Of a DNA stretch of 64,000 nucleotides, positions 26,366 to 34,621 are shown in pieces (positions within the stretch are counted from its first letter, which is position 1; every line of letters begins with the position of its first letter). This DNA comes from Archangium gephyra. Its GTDB lineage: Bacteria > Myxococcota > Myxococcia > Myxococcales > Myxococcaceae. Where the stretch lies: contig QFQP01000035.1 in the NCBI GenBank assembly GCA_003243425.1, positions 12,652-76,651 of the forward strand, given 5' to 3'. The translations under genes were made by a program, and so were the position numbers. The notes under the pieces were generated by a model that did no database searches, had not been told where the DNA came from, and worked only from the letters and a program-made list of their open reading frames with translations.

Positions 26366-27159
26366 TTCGTCACGCCCTTGCCGCGGATGACCTCGATGAT
26401 GTTGCGGCGGATGTCCTGGTTGATGGCGCGGCGTTCACCGTCGAACAGGGTGCGAACGGTGGTGGGCGCGCGGCCGTTGATGCTGCTGATGTCGTCGTCG
26501 TTGCGGAGCGCGAGCGTGAGGTTCCCCAGCTCCTGCGCGAGGGTGAGAATTTCGCCCTCTTCCGGCACCACCATCAGCGTGACGTTCGAGTAGCCGCGCT
26601 CGCTCTCGGGCACGAGGTTGATGTTGGTGTTGCCGGTGAGCTTGCCGGTGGCGAGCACCACCACGTTCTGCAGCAGCGTGAGTGCGACGGGCTCGTTGCT
26701 CTGCGGGTCGCGGAAGGTGCCGATGACGTCGATGTGGTCGTTCGGGCGAATCCACCCTCCGACGGCTGCGCTCGACTTGGCGTCGATGGTGATGGCGCGC
26801 ATCTGGGTGATGACCCTGGTGGTGAGCCGCTCGGCGGCGCGCGAGGTCTCGAACTGGCTCCACAGCAGCGGGTCACCGGCCTGCAGCGACACCATGACCT
26901 TCTGGCCCACCACGTAGCTCGCGGAATCAGGCTTCACGACCGACGAGGTCACGAACTGCTCGGGGATCGAGCGCTGGCTGATCATCTCCATGGTCACCGT
27001 GGTGCCTTCGGAGATGTCGACCGCGCTCACGATGACGGGGACGAGGTTCCAGCCTTTGCGGATCTCGGCGCGCTGCTTCTGCATGCCGGACCAACCGACG
27101 ACGAAGGCCAGAACCGCGAGCACGACTCCCACGAGCAGCGGCGCTTTTCCCTTGAGCAT
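26362..27159 (-). CDS. cpaB: CpaB/RcpC-like SAF-domain protein
   Basis: This 265-residue membrane-anchored protein has one N-terminal helix (about 8-26), a SAF domain (about 40-100) and an RcpC/CpaB C-terminal region. CpaB proteins are periplasmic components of Tad/Flp pilus assembly. Motifs include VDISEGTTVTMEMISQRSIPEQ and VGGWIRPNDHIDVIGTF. It is a close paralogue of the upstream protein (27197-28168), with long shared segments, indicating tandem duplication. No other pilus gene lies in the window. A 37-base gap separates it from the upstream paralogue, and a 41-residue membrane peptide overlaps its stop. Confidence 0.88.
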   Translation of the reverse strand: MLKGKAPLLVGVVLAVLAFVVGWSGMQKQRAEIRKGWNLVPVIVSAVDISEGTTVTMEMISQRSIPEQFVTSSVVKPDSASYVVGQKVMVSLQAGDPLLWSQFETSRAAERLTTRVITQMRAITIDAKSSAAVGGWIRPNDHIDVIGTFRDPQSNEPVALTLLQNVVVLATGKLTGNTNINLVPESERGYSNVTLMVVPEEGEILTLAQELGNLTLALRNDDDISSINGRAPTTVRTLFDGERRAINQDIRRNIIEVIRGKGVTK

Positions 27160-27196
27160 GCCCGACAGGATTCACGCGGGAAAAAAGCGTTAACCG

Positions 27197-28168
27197 TCAA
27201 TTGCCGGGCGCCGGCGGCGCGCTGCCACGAATGACCTGAATGGTGTTGAAGCGCTTCTGCTGCAGCACCTTCGTGCGCTCGCCCGAGAGCAGGGTGTTGA
27301 TGGTCGCGCGGCCGCGCTCTTCGAGCACGTCGAGGTCTTCTTCGTTGCGCAGCGAGAAGGTGAGGTTTCCGGTCTCCTGGGCGAGCACGAGGAGCTCGGC
27401 TTCTTCCGGCAGCAGCATCAGCGACACGTTGTCGTACGTACGCGCGCTCTCGGGGAGCAGGTTCACGTTGGTGGTGCCGGTGAGCTTCCCGGTGGCGATG
27501 ACGTTCACGTTCTGCAGCAGCGTCACGGCGACCTGCTCGTTGGTCACCGGGTCTTTGAAGCTGCCGATGATGTCCACGTGATCATTCGGCCGCAGCCAGC
27601 CGCCGACGCCCGCCGTGCCCGTCACCTGCACCGCCAGCGCGCGCGCCCGCTTCAGAATCCGTGACGCGAGGTGCTCCACGGTGCGCGCCGAATCGAACTG
27701 GCTCCACTGCAACGGGTCGCCAGCGGCGATCGCCACCTGCACGCGTTGACCGACCACGTAGTTCACCGAATCGGGCTTCACGACCGACGAGGTCACGAAC
27801 TGTTCGGGGATCGAGCGCTGGGAGATCATGTCGACGGTCACCACCGTGCCTTCGGAGATGTCGACGTTGGCGACGGTCACCGGCACCAGGTTCCACCCGC
27901 GGCGCACGTCGGCCATTTCTTTCTGCAGCGCAGAGAACGCCACCGCGAAGCCCATCAACATCAAGCCCGCCGCCAGCGCGATGGGGCCCAGCTTCGCGTG
28001 ACGGAAGATGGGGCCACGACGCGTCGGCACCTTCACCGGCGCGAGCGGCTGACGCTGCACGGGCAACACCGGCGCGTCACCGTCGTACGCGAGGCCAGAC
28101 AGTGAGAGCTCGAGCGCCTCAACGTCGGCATCGGCGCCCGACTTGTCCCAGAGGTAGTCACTCTTCAT
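27197..28168 (-). CDS. CpaB-like protein with anti-sigma-like N-terminus (chimeric)
   Basis: This 323-residue protein has three parts. The cytoplasmic N-terminus (about 1-55) begins KSDYLWDKSGADADVEALE, matching the DYLWDxSGxxDxxVxxLE opening of FecR-like anti-sigma proteins paired with ECF sigma factors. A membrane helix follows (about 61-81), then a CpaB-like SAF/RcpC periplasmic region nearly colinear with the paralogue (VDISEGTVVTVDMISQRSIPEQ, VGGWLRPNDHVDIIGSF). The ATG overlaps the ECF sigma gene by 11 bases. That is the normal position of an anti-sigma gene, so it may transmit a periplasmic signal to that sigma factor. The function is inferred from context. Confidence 0.82.
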   Translation of the reverse strand: MKSDYLWDKSGADADVEALELSLSGLAYDGDAPVLPVQRQPLAPVKVPTRRGPIFRHAKLGPIALAAGLMLMGFAVAFSALQKEMADVRRGWNLVPVTVANVDISEGTVVTVDMISQRSIPEQFVTSSVVKPDSVNYVVGQRVQVAIAAGDPLQWSQFDSARTVEHLASRILKRARALAVQVTGTAGVGGWLRPNDHVDIIGSFKDPVTNEQVAVTLLQNVNVIATGKLTGTTNVNLLPESARTYDNVSLMLLPEEAELLVLAQETGNLTFSLRNEEDLDVLEERGRATINTLLSGERTKVLQQKRFNTIQVIRGSAPPAPGN

Positions 28169-28748
28169 CGGAGACCTCCGCGGGCTGCAGCCCCAACTTC
28201 GCCCGGAGCTGCGCCATGCCTCGGTGCAGGTTGACGCGAACGCTGCCCGGCGTGAGGCCCGTGCGTTCGGCGATTTCGGGGCCCGTCATGCCTTCGATGA
28301 GGCGCATCGCCAGCGTCTCGGCGTAGGCCTCGGGCAGGGCTTGCAGCGCGCGAATGATCTTCTTCGCGTCGGGCGCCGCCGAGCGATCCGGCGCGACGAG
28401 CTGCGGTTCGTCGTCGAGCGGCTGGTCATGCCTGTCGTCGCGCACGTGACGCGCGGCGCGGTGACGCGCCAGCTGCGCGAGCCATGCGGGGAACGCGTGA
28501 TCCTCTTCGAGCGACGAGAGCTTCTGGAACACCTGCAGAAAAACGTCCTGCACCAGGTCCGACGCTTCGCTGGCGCCCACGCGCGTGATGACGATGGCGT
28601 GCACCATGCGACCGAAGTGGCGGTGCAGCGCGGTGAACGCCTCGTGATCACCTCGGCGCGCGGCGGCGACCCATTTCACCCACATGGCGCGCACCGGCTC
28701 CGTGGGCTGGGCCACCCGGGGAGCGTCGTGAAGGAGCGCCAGCGCCAT
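28158..28748 (-). CDS. ECF-type RNA polymerase sigma factor
   Basis: This 196-residue ECF sigma factor has sigma region 2 with FTALHRHFGRMVHAIV and DLVQDVFLQVFQKL (about residues 37-78). Region 4 contains LPEAYAETLAMRLIEG and the helix-turn-helix GPEIAERTGLTPGSVRVNLHRGMAQLR (read in parts). It overlaps the downstream chimeric CpaB/anti-sigma gene by 11 bases, so the pair is co-translated. A 16-bp palindrome lies about 43 bases upstream. ECF factors are normally held inactive by the adjacent anti-sigma, here probably the CpaB chimera. Confidence 0.92.
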   Translation of the reverse strand: MALALLHDAPRVAQPTEPVRAMWVKWVAAARRGDHEAFTALHRHFGRMVHAIVITRVGASEASDLVQDVFLQVFQKLSSLEEDHAFPAWLAQLARHRAARHVRDDRHDQPLDDEPQLVAPDRSAAPDAKKIIRALQALPEAYAETLAMRLIEGMTGPEIAERTGLTPGSVRVNLHRGMAQLRAKLGLQPAEVSDEE

Positions 28749-28790
28749 GAAGCCCGGAAGATGCGCGCCGGCCCCACACCGTTAACCGGC

Positions 28791-28806
28791 GCAGGAACAT
28801 TCCTGC
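28791..28806. promoter_or_regulatory. 16-bp palindrome upstream of the ECF sigma gene
   Basis: GCAGGAA-CA-TTCCTGC is a perfect dyad, two bases after the stop of the ankyrin gene and 43 bases before the sigma ATG. It contains the GGAA core of ECF -35 boxes on both strands, so it may be the autoregulated promoter or an operator. Confidence 0.45.
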
Positions 28807-28808
28807 TT

Positions 28809-29425
28809 TCAGCGGGTTGGGTGCGCAGAGGGGTCAGCGTACGCGAAGTAGCGGTGCACCCAATCGGTCGTCGCGCCCGAGAGCCTCGGCTGCGAAAGCC
28901 ACTGCCGGAGCGGCTCGGCCAGCGGCGAGGCGGCGAACGCCTCGAGCAGCGCGCGGGTGTCGCGAACACAGGTTTCGTCGGGCGTCCACGGGCCCGGCGC
29001 CAGCTCGAGTGGCTTCTTTTTTCCGAACGCCATGCGCAGCTGATTCACCGCGTGCACGGTGTGCCCGAGCCGCCCGATGGCGCCCAGCTCGGCCTGTGTC
29101 GCGGCGAAGTCGGCGCCGGGACCTGCGATGCGCAGCCGCCGCGTTCGAGCAGCAGCTGTGACAGCGGCAGGCTTCGTTCACTCGGCTCATGCGTCGCGTA
29201 GTGCAGCGTCGTGAAGCCGAGCCACCCCCGTGTCTCGATGCGCGCACCGGCGCCGAGCAGGTGCTTGACCACCTCGAGGCGCTGGCGCCGACAGGCGACG
29301 TGCAGCGCGGTCTCGTTCACGTCGTTGGTCGCGTGCAGGAGCGAGGCGTTCGCCTCCAGCATCGCGACCACCGACCTCGCGTCACCACGCTCCGCCGCAT
29401 CGAAGAGTTCGTCGAGTTCCGACAT
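28809..29425 (-). CDS. Ankyrin-repeat protein, apparent -1 base frameshift
   Basis: The ATG at 29425 (MSELDELFDAAERGD) begins an ankyrin array: NDVNETALHVACRRQRLEVVKHLLGAGA, then GWLGFTTLHYATHEP. Near 29150 the frame is lost in LLLERGG. The other frame continues sensibly (RLRIAGPGADFAATQAELG, then VNQLRMAFGKKKP) to a stop at 28809. The total of 205 codons plus two bases fits one missing base. The C-terminal part after the repeats carries WHY-rich segments (DWVHRYFAYADP) of unknown family. A real mutation or a base-call error is possible. It is upstream of the ECF sigma gene on the same strand. Confidence 0.7.
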
Positions 29426-29501
29426 CGCCAGGACCAGACCCGAGGTGTCAGGCTCAGGTGCAATCGGAACAACGGCAGCGTCACCGACGTCGGAGCAGCT
29501 C

Positions 29502-29822
29502 GTGAACCTCGTCATCGCCTGCAGTGGCCCCGGAGCTGCCGACGCCATCGCCCACTCGGGCCTCATCGCCCTCGGCTGTCTGCTCGGTTCGCTGGTGCTC
29601 ACCGTGGTCATCGGCGTGCGCGCGTTCAAGCTGCGCCGCCGGGGCTTGTGGCTCGCGGTCGCCGGCTGTCTGGCGTCGCTGCTGTTGATGGGCCTGTTCA
29701 CCATGACGCTGCGGAGTGGCGATTGCGGCTTCATGGCGCGCTACGTCTCGGTGGCGCTCTTCGTGGGAATTCTGGGCCTCACCGGGCTCACCTTCACGGC
29801 CAGGAAAACCCCAGCCAGTTGA
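29502..29822 (+). CDS. Small three-helix membrane protein
   Basis: Starting at GTG 29502 (GGAG six bases upstream), this 106-residue protein has three hydrophobic helices (about 13-35, 43-62 and 77-98) with a Cys near the first helix and no family I recognise. Its stop overlaps the next start (TGATG), so it is coupled to the SurA-like chaperone gene. Confidence 0.65.
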   Translation: MNLVIACSGPGAADAIAHSGLIALGCLLGSLVLTVVIGVRAFKLRRRGLWLAVAGCLASLLLMGLFTMTLRSGDCGFMARYVSVALFVGILGLTGLTFTARKTPAS

Positions 29823-30817
29823 TGCAATCGTTCCGGGGCTTCGTGGTATGGCCCGACGCCGTGAAGAAAGCGCTGATCAGCCTCTTCGTGTTGCTCCCAT
29901 CACTCGCGTGGGCGGAGCTCGTCGATCGCGTCGCTGCGGTCGTCAACAGCGACATCATCACCCTCTCTGAAGTCGAAGCGCGCGTGGGCCCCGACTTCAA
30001 CCGCCTGCGCGCCGAGCCCGACGCCACCAAGCGCGCCGCCATGCGCGACGAGCTCATGAAGCGCGGCGTGGAGATGCTCATCGGCGAGAAGCTGATGGAG
30101 TCGCAGGTCAAGGAGCTGAACATCGAGGTCGCCGACTCCGAAATCGAGCTCGGCATGGACGACGTGAAGCGCCAGAACAACATCTCGGGTGAGCAGTTCG
30201 AGCAGCTGCTCGCGCAGGAGGGCTACACGCTGGCCAGCTACAAGGCCTTCATGCGCAAGCACCTCGCGCGCCTCAAGCTGGTGAACCTCAAGGTTCGCAG
30301 CAAGGTGAAGATCTCCGACGAAGACCTCAAGGCCGAGTACGCGCGCTGGTCGCACGACGAAGCCAACGAGTTCGAAGTGCACGGCCGCCACATCCTCGTG
30401 CAGGTCGCGCCCAAGGCGACGGCCGAGCAGATCGAAGCCGCGCGGCTCAAGGCGGTGGCGTTGATGAACGAGGCGAAGCAGCCCGGCGTCGACTTCGCGG
30501 AGCTCGCGAAGAAGAAGAGCGAAGGCCCGTCGGCCGCCGACGGTGGTGACCTCGGCTTCTTCAAGCGCGGCGTGATGGCCGCGGAGTTCGAGCGCTGGGC
30601 CTTCACCCTGCCCGCGGGCGGCATCTCGGAGCCCATTCGCACCAAGTTCGGTTGGCACGTGCTCAAGGTCGAAGAGAAGAAGGCGCTCGCGGCGCCGCCG
30701 CTCGACGAGGTGAAGGACCAGCTGCGCGACCGCATGCTGCGCGGCCAGCTCGAGAAGTACACCGACCAGTACGTGCAGGAGCTCCGCGCCGCGGCGGTGG
30801 TCGACGTCAAAATCTGA
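29822..30817 (+). CDS. SurA-like periplasmic chaperone/peptidyl-prolyl isomerase
   Basis: This 331-residue protein has a signal peptide (VKKALISLFVLLPSLAWA) and the SurA N-terminal chaperone fold (ELVDRVAAVVNSDIITLSEVE). It has a single parvulin domain (GRHILVQV, GGDLGFFKRGVM, FGWHVLKVEEKKA). SurA assists outer-membrane protein folding in the periplasm. The ATG at 29822 overlaps the preceding stop in TGATG; a later GTG at 29861 would give a shorter signal peptide and is a reasonable alternative. It carries one parvulin domain, whereas E. coli SurA has two. Two other parvulin lipoproteins lie at 56998-58970. Confidence 0.87.
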   Translation: MQSFRGFVVWPDAVKKALISLFVLLPSLAWAELVDRVAAVVNSDIITLSEVEARVGPDFNRLRAEPDATKRAAMRDELMKRGVEMLIGEKLMESQVKELNIEVADSEIELGMDDVKRQNNISGEQFEQLLAQEGYTLASYKAFMRKHLARLKLVNLKVRSKVKISDEDLKAEYARWSHDEANEFEVHGRHILVQVAPKATAEQIEAARLKAVALMNEAKQPGVDFAELAKKKSEGPSAADGGDLGFFKRGVMAAEFERWAFTLPAGGISEPIRTKFGWHVLKVEEKKALAAPPLDEVKDQLRDRMLRGQLEKYTDQYVQELRAAAVVDVKI

Positions 30818-30859
30818 AAAGTCGCGCCACGGAATCGCGTCGGTGGTGCCACTCACCCG

Positions 30860-31399
30860 GTGCCCGTGACTGCACCCGCTCGCATGACTGCAGAACTCCA
30901 GCCGGATTCCGCGCGTTTCGGAGCGCTGTACGCCGCGCACTTCCGCTCGGTGTGGCGCACGCTGCAGCGGCTGGGCGTGTTCCCCGCGTTCACCGACGAC
31001 GCCGCGCAGGAGGTCTTCGTCACCGCCTGGCGCCGCTGGAGTGAGTTCGAGGGCCGTTCTTCCGAGCGCACGTGGCTGCTGGGCATCGCGTTGCGCGTGG
31101 CCAGTGACGTGCGCCGCAAACAACGGTCGAACGACGAAGTGCCGGTGAAGCTGGCGATCGACGCGCCGCTGCCCGACGCGGTGACGGCGGCCAGGCAGCA
31201 GTCGAGGCGGGTCGAGGCGTTGCTGCGGCAGCTCGACGAGGAGCGCCGCGAAGTGCTGCTGCTGTGCGACGTCGAGGGCTACACGATTCCGGAAGTGGCC
31301 GAGGCGACGGGCGTGAACCTGAACACGCTGTACACGCGGCTTCGTACGGCGCGGCAGCAATTTGAAGCGCTCGTGAAGCGCGAGCGCGAGGAGCTGTGA
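30860..31399 (+). CDS. ECF-type RNA polymerase sigma factor (second)
   Basis: This 179-residue ECF sigma factor (or 171 residues from the ATG at 30884) has region 2 with FGALYAAHFRSVWRTL and DDAAQEVFVTAWRRWSEFEG. Region 4 has LDEERREVLLLCDVEGYTIPEVAEATGVNLNTLYTRLRTAR (read in parts). It resembles the classical RpoE-like group. The stop is overlapped by the next gene (TGATG), a membrane protein that takes the usual place of an anti-sigma. Confidence 0.88.
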   Translation: MPVTAPARMTAELQPDSARFGALYAAHFRSVWRTLQRLGVFPAFTDDAAQEVFVTAWRRWSEFEGRSSERTWLLGIALRVASDVRRKQRSNDEVPVKLAIDAPLPDAVTAARQQSRRVEALLRQLDEERREVLLLCDVEGYTIPEVAEATGVNLNTLYTRLRTARQQFEALVKREREEL

Positions 31400-32271
31400 T
31401 GGACCCGCTGTCGAAAGACGCCGACACGGCGCTGAAGTCGTTGCTCGACGTCGAACCGTCGCGAGAAGACGAAGCGCGCGTGCGGGCCGAGCTCGAGAAG
31501 TCGCTGGGCATCGTGCTCCCCCTTGCCGCCGCCGCCACGTCCACCGCGGTCGCCTCCGCGGTCACGGCCAAGTCGGGCCTCTTCGCGTCGCTCAGCGTGG
31601 GCGCGAAGGTGTCGCTCGTCACCGTCGCCGTGGTGGCCGCGGGCGCTACGACGGTCGCGGTGCGCCGCATGACGAAGCCGCTCACGCCCACGGTGCCGGT
31701 GGTGACCGCGGCACCACCGCCCAGGCCCTCGCCGCAACCGCCGGCGTTCGTGCGACCTGACGTCGAGCCGGAGCCGGAGCTGGCGACCCCGCCGGAACCG
31801 GAGCTCGAGCTGGTGTTGCGCGCACCTCCGCAGCCCGAGCTGCCGCGGCGCGCGAAGGCCCCTGTCGTCGCGAAGCAGCCGCAGCCGGTCGACGTTGCGG
31901 CACCACCGCCGCCTGCGCAGCCGCAAGAAGACGCACTCGACGTCAACGCGGTGCCTCAGGAGTCGGTCGCCGAGGCGCTCGCGCGTGAATACCCGTCGTG
32001 CGACCTGACGACGGAGCAGCGCCTGTCGATGCACGTGCGGTCGCTGCCGCGCGCCGGCGCAGCAGCGCGTGGCCTCGAGTTGCTGACGGCGTACCAGCAC
32101 CGGTGCGCGACAGGTCACTGGACCTATGACTCGTGGGTGGCGCGCTTCGCGGTGCTCTGCGCGCTCGAGCGCCGCCAGGAGGTCACCGAGCTCTGGGCGT
32201 GGTTCAGCCAGGAGAACGAGCGTCACGTCAGCCGCATGCGGCGCGACCTCGAAGGCGTGTGTTCGTTCTGA
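31399..32271 (+). CDS. Pro-rich membrane protein downstream of ECF sigma (putative anti-sigma)
   Basis: This 290-residue protein has a soluble, acidic N-terminus (DADTALKSLLDVEPSREDE) and a hydrophobic region (about 40-88) with one or two membrane helices. A Pro/Glu-rich periplasmic linker (about 92-180) follows, then a C-terminal helical domain with two Cys (EYPSCDLTT, YQHRCATGHW). It occupies the anti-sigma slot directly after the ECF gene (TGATG overlap), so control of that factor is likely but unproven. No zinc-finger (ZAS) HxxxCxxC motif is present. Confidence 0.7.
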   Translation: MDPLSKDADTALKSLLDVEPSREDEARVRAELEKSLGIVLPLAAAATSTAVASAVTAKSGLFASLSVGAKVSLVTVAVVAAGATTVAVRRMTKPLTPTVPVVTAAPPPRPSPQPPAFVRPDVEPEPELATPPEPELELVLRAPPQPELPRRAKAPVVAKQPQPVDVAAPPPPAQPQEDALDVNAVPQESVAEALAREYPSCDLTTEQRLSMHVRSLPRAGAAARGLELLTAYQHRCATGHWTYDSWVARFAVLCALERRQEVTELWAWFSQENERHVSRMRRDLEGVCSF

Positions 32272-32319
32272 ACACATTTTCTGCACGTGGTTTGTGAGCG
32301 CCGTGTCTTCCGGGCGCTC

Positions 32320-33006
32320 ATGACTGCTCTCGTCCTCGCGTTCGCCCTCACGGCGGTCCCCGAAGGTGAAGATCTCCCGCTCACCGCGCCGCTGCAGGGC
32401 ATGGCGTCGTCGCGGCTCGCGTTGCCGGTGTCCATCGGCTTCGACACTGCGGTCATCACCGACGACGTGACGCCGCTCATGAAAGACGACGGCACCAACC
32501 GCGCCGGTGGCACGCGCGACGTGGTGTGGTCGCTGGCGCGCTACGCGCCTTCCGTGGCGCGCCGGCACTTCGAAGACGCGAAGTGGAACGACGCGACCAA
32601 CCCGCGAATGCTCATCATCAAGTCCGTCTCGGTGCTCTGGCGTCAGGGCCCGTCGTACGAGGTGCGCGTCGAAGTGGAACGGCGCGACGGTGAGAAGCGG
32701 TTGGGGCAGGCGACGGGCACCGGCTACGGCACCGCGCCGCGCAACAACGGTCAGCGCATGGGGGCTGCCTACGCGAACGCGTTCGGCGCACGCCCGAAGA
32801 ATGGGCTCACCGAGGCGAACCCCGCGACCGACGGCGAGACGATTCGCGCCGCGACCCTGCAGGCGCTCGACTCATCGCTGCTGCAGCTGTCGGCCGTGTG
32901 GTCCGGCGAGCAGATGATGGCCAGGGCGCGCGAAGACGCCGAAGCCGCGATGAAGCGCGCTCAGGAAGCGCAGAAGCCCGCGCCTGCTCCGAAGAAGAAG
33001 AAGTGA
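32320..33006 (+). CDS. Exported protein of unknown function
   Basis: From the ATG at 32320 it is 228 residues with a signal peptide (TALVLAFALTAVPEG). The mature region contains VLWRQGPSYEVRVEVERRDGEK and TGTGYGTAPRNNGQRMGAAY, hinting at a beta-rich periplasmic domain. The C-terminus is a Lys/Ala/Pro tail. It lies downstream of the ECF/anti-sigma pair by 48 bases and could be a member of that regulon. Confidence 0.65.
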   Translation: MTALVLAFALTAVPEGEDLPLTAPLQGMASSRLALPVSIGFDTAVITDDVTPLMKDDGTNRAGGTRDVVWSLARYAPSVARRHFEDAKWNDATNPRMLIIKSVSVLWRQGPSYEVRVEVERRDGEKRLGQATGTGYGTAPRNNGQRMGAAYANAFGARPKNGLTEANPATDGETIRAATLQALDSSLLQLSAVWSGEQMMARAREDAEAAMKRAQEAQKPAPAPKKKK

Positions 33007-33043
33007 GCGAAACGCCCGCATAGAAAGATGAATGGACAGGCGT

Positions 33044-33616
33044 TCAGTGTGCGCGTGTAGGCGCGAGTGTGGAACGTCGGAGCTCCGCGAGCGTTCGTTT
33101 GAACGGGCCGGCATCGTCGATGCCCGCCGAGACGATCAACGCACCTTCCACCGCCACCACGAGCTTCTCCGCACGCGCGCGCGCCGTGGCCTTCGGAAGG
33201 CCCGCTTCGCGCGCCAGTTTTTCCACCGCGCTCATCCACTTCATGAAGGCAGCGGCCAGCGGTCGCTTGAACTCGCGGCGATCCACGCTCGCCGTGAGCC
33301 GCTCGAGCAGACACGCACGCTTTCCACCTTCGTAGAACGCGTCGACGGCCGAGAGCATCGCGTCGAGCTTCTTCTGTGGCGTCGCGGCTCGTTTGAGCGG
33401 CTCGAACAACGCGGCCTGCAGCAGCGCGTCGAGGTGCGCGAGCACCTGCTCGGCCATGTCTGATTTTCCGCCCGGGAAGTAGTGGTACAGGCTCGACTTT
33501 CCGAGGCCCGTGGCCGCAGACAATTCAGCGAGCGACGCGCCGTCGTACCCCTGATCACGAAAGCGCTCGAGGATGCGCGAGAGCACGACTTCCTTGCTGA
33601 TCAACGCGGCGGGCAT
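33044..33616 (-). CDS. TetR-family transcriptional regulator
   Basis: This 190-residue TetR regulator has an N-terminal helix-turn-helix (ISKEVVLSRILERFRDQGYDGASLAELSAATGLGKSSLYHYF read in parts, about residues 6-48). A C-terminal domain of the AcrR/FabR-like type follows (GKRACLLERLTA). It lies nine bases downstream of a flavin split-barrel gene on the same strand, so the two form an operon. Confidence 0.9.
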   Translation of the reverse strand: MPAALISKEVVLSRILERFRDQGYDGASLAELSAATGLGKSSLYHYFPGGKSDMAEQVLAHLDALLQAALFEPLKRAATPQKKLDAMLSAVDAFYEGGKRACLLERLTASVDRREFKRPLAAAFMKWMSAVEKLAREAGLPKATARARAEKLVVAVEGALIVSAGIDDAGPFKRTLAELRRSTLAPTRAH

Positions 33617-33625
33617 CGTGTTGAC

Positions 33626-34552
33626 CTACCTGATTCCGGGGTTGAACGCAGAGCGCTCCCCGGGCTCCCAGTCGACGCGCGGGTCGAGCGGGGCGTCGAC
33701 CCACTCGTCGACCACCACGGTCCAGTAGCGCCCGGTGCCGCCGTTGGGTTGCGAAGCGTCTTCTTCGACGTCGAACGAAACCGTGGCCCGGCCGGTGAGC
33801 GACAGCGCGCGCTGGTTCGCGAAGTCCACGAGCACCAGCCCCACGCGCGGATCGAGCTCGAGGTTGCCGAAGGTGTTGAAGATGCCGTTGCCCGGATAGT
33901 CGGGCAATCGCAGCGTCCGTTCGTCGAGCACGTGCACGAAGCCGGGTGCTCCTCCGCGGTGTGAAGCGTCGAGGCCGCGCGTCGCGTGCTGGGTGGCGAC
34001 GAAGACCGTGTCGACGCGACGGATCAATTCACGTCGCTCGTCGTCGAAGGTGCGCCCACGCCGCGTCGGAGCGCTCGTCGTCTCGGCGCTCGGCCGGGGT
34101 TCGCGCTTCTGGATGTATCTGGGACAGTTCGGGTACGCCTCGCGCACTTCGATGGTCGCGCGCGCAGCGTCGAGCGCCGTGACGACGCCGTTGATGCGCA
34201 GCCGCTTTCGGGTCTGGAGGTTGATCGCCAGCATTCCCACCGGCGCGCCCCGGGTCAGCGCCACCGGGTCCTCGTCGGCGCGAAGCGTGCGCTCGAAGTC
34301 CAGCTCCACGGTGCGGCCGTCGGGCGTGTGCACGAAGCCGCGCGCGCCGAGCCAGAGAGACGCCCACGGCCGGCCGTGCACGTCGCTGGTGGCCACCGCG
34401 AGCGCCTGTTGTTCTGCGAGAAACGCTCGCGCGCCAGGAACGATCTCCGGCTGAACGATCCCCTCGAGCCGCGCCGCCATCGCACGCTCGCCGGTGCGCT
34501 CTTGAACCGCGACTTCACCTTCGTGGAAGGGTGACTCTGATGGTCTCGTCAT
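33626..34552 (-). CDS. Pyridoxamine 5'-phosphate oxidase-like FMN-binding split-barrel protein
   Basis: This 308-residue protein is of the long PNPOx-like type. It opens SPFHEGEVAVQERTGER, and its core contains ASLWLGARGFVHTPDGRTVEL, GAPVGMLAINLQTRKRLRING and the NCPRYIQKRE signature of this class. It probably binds a flavin. Many relatives are annotated as flavin-nucleotide-binding or heme-utilisation proteins, so the exact reaction is unknown. It starts at ATG 34552 next to a 14-bp palindrome (34558-34571). It precedes tetR by nine bases. Confidence 0.85.
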   Translation of the reverse strand: MTRPSESPFHEGEVAVQERTGERAMAARLEGIVQPEIVPGARAFLAEQQALAVATSDVHGRPWASLWLGARGFVHTPDGRTVELDFERTLRADEDPVALTRGAPVGMLAINLQTRKRLRINGVVTALDAARATIEVREAYPNCPRYIQKREPRPSAETTSAPTRRGRTFDDERRELIRRVDTVFVATQHATRGLDASHRGGAPGFVHVLDERTLRLPDYPGNGIFNTFGNLELDPRVGLVLVDFANQRALSLTGRATVSFDVEEDASQPNGGTGRYWTVVVDEWVDAPLDPRVDWEPGERSAFNPGIR

Positions 34553-34557
34553 CTGGA

Positions 34558-34571
34558 ACCGAACGATCGGT
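34558..34571. promoter_or_regulatory. Palindrome at the start of the split-barrel/TetR operon
   Basis: ACCGA-ACGA-TCGGT is a perfect 14-bp dyad five bases upstream of the split-barrel ATG. It is a candidate operator for the TetR protein encoded in the same operon. Confidence 0.4.
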
Positions 34572-34621
34572 ACAATGCGAGCCGCGCCACGAGATTGCAA
34601 CCTGAAGTTCGCGCGGGGCGT

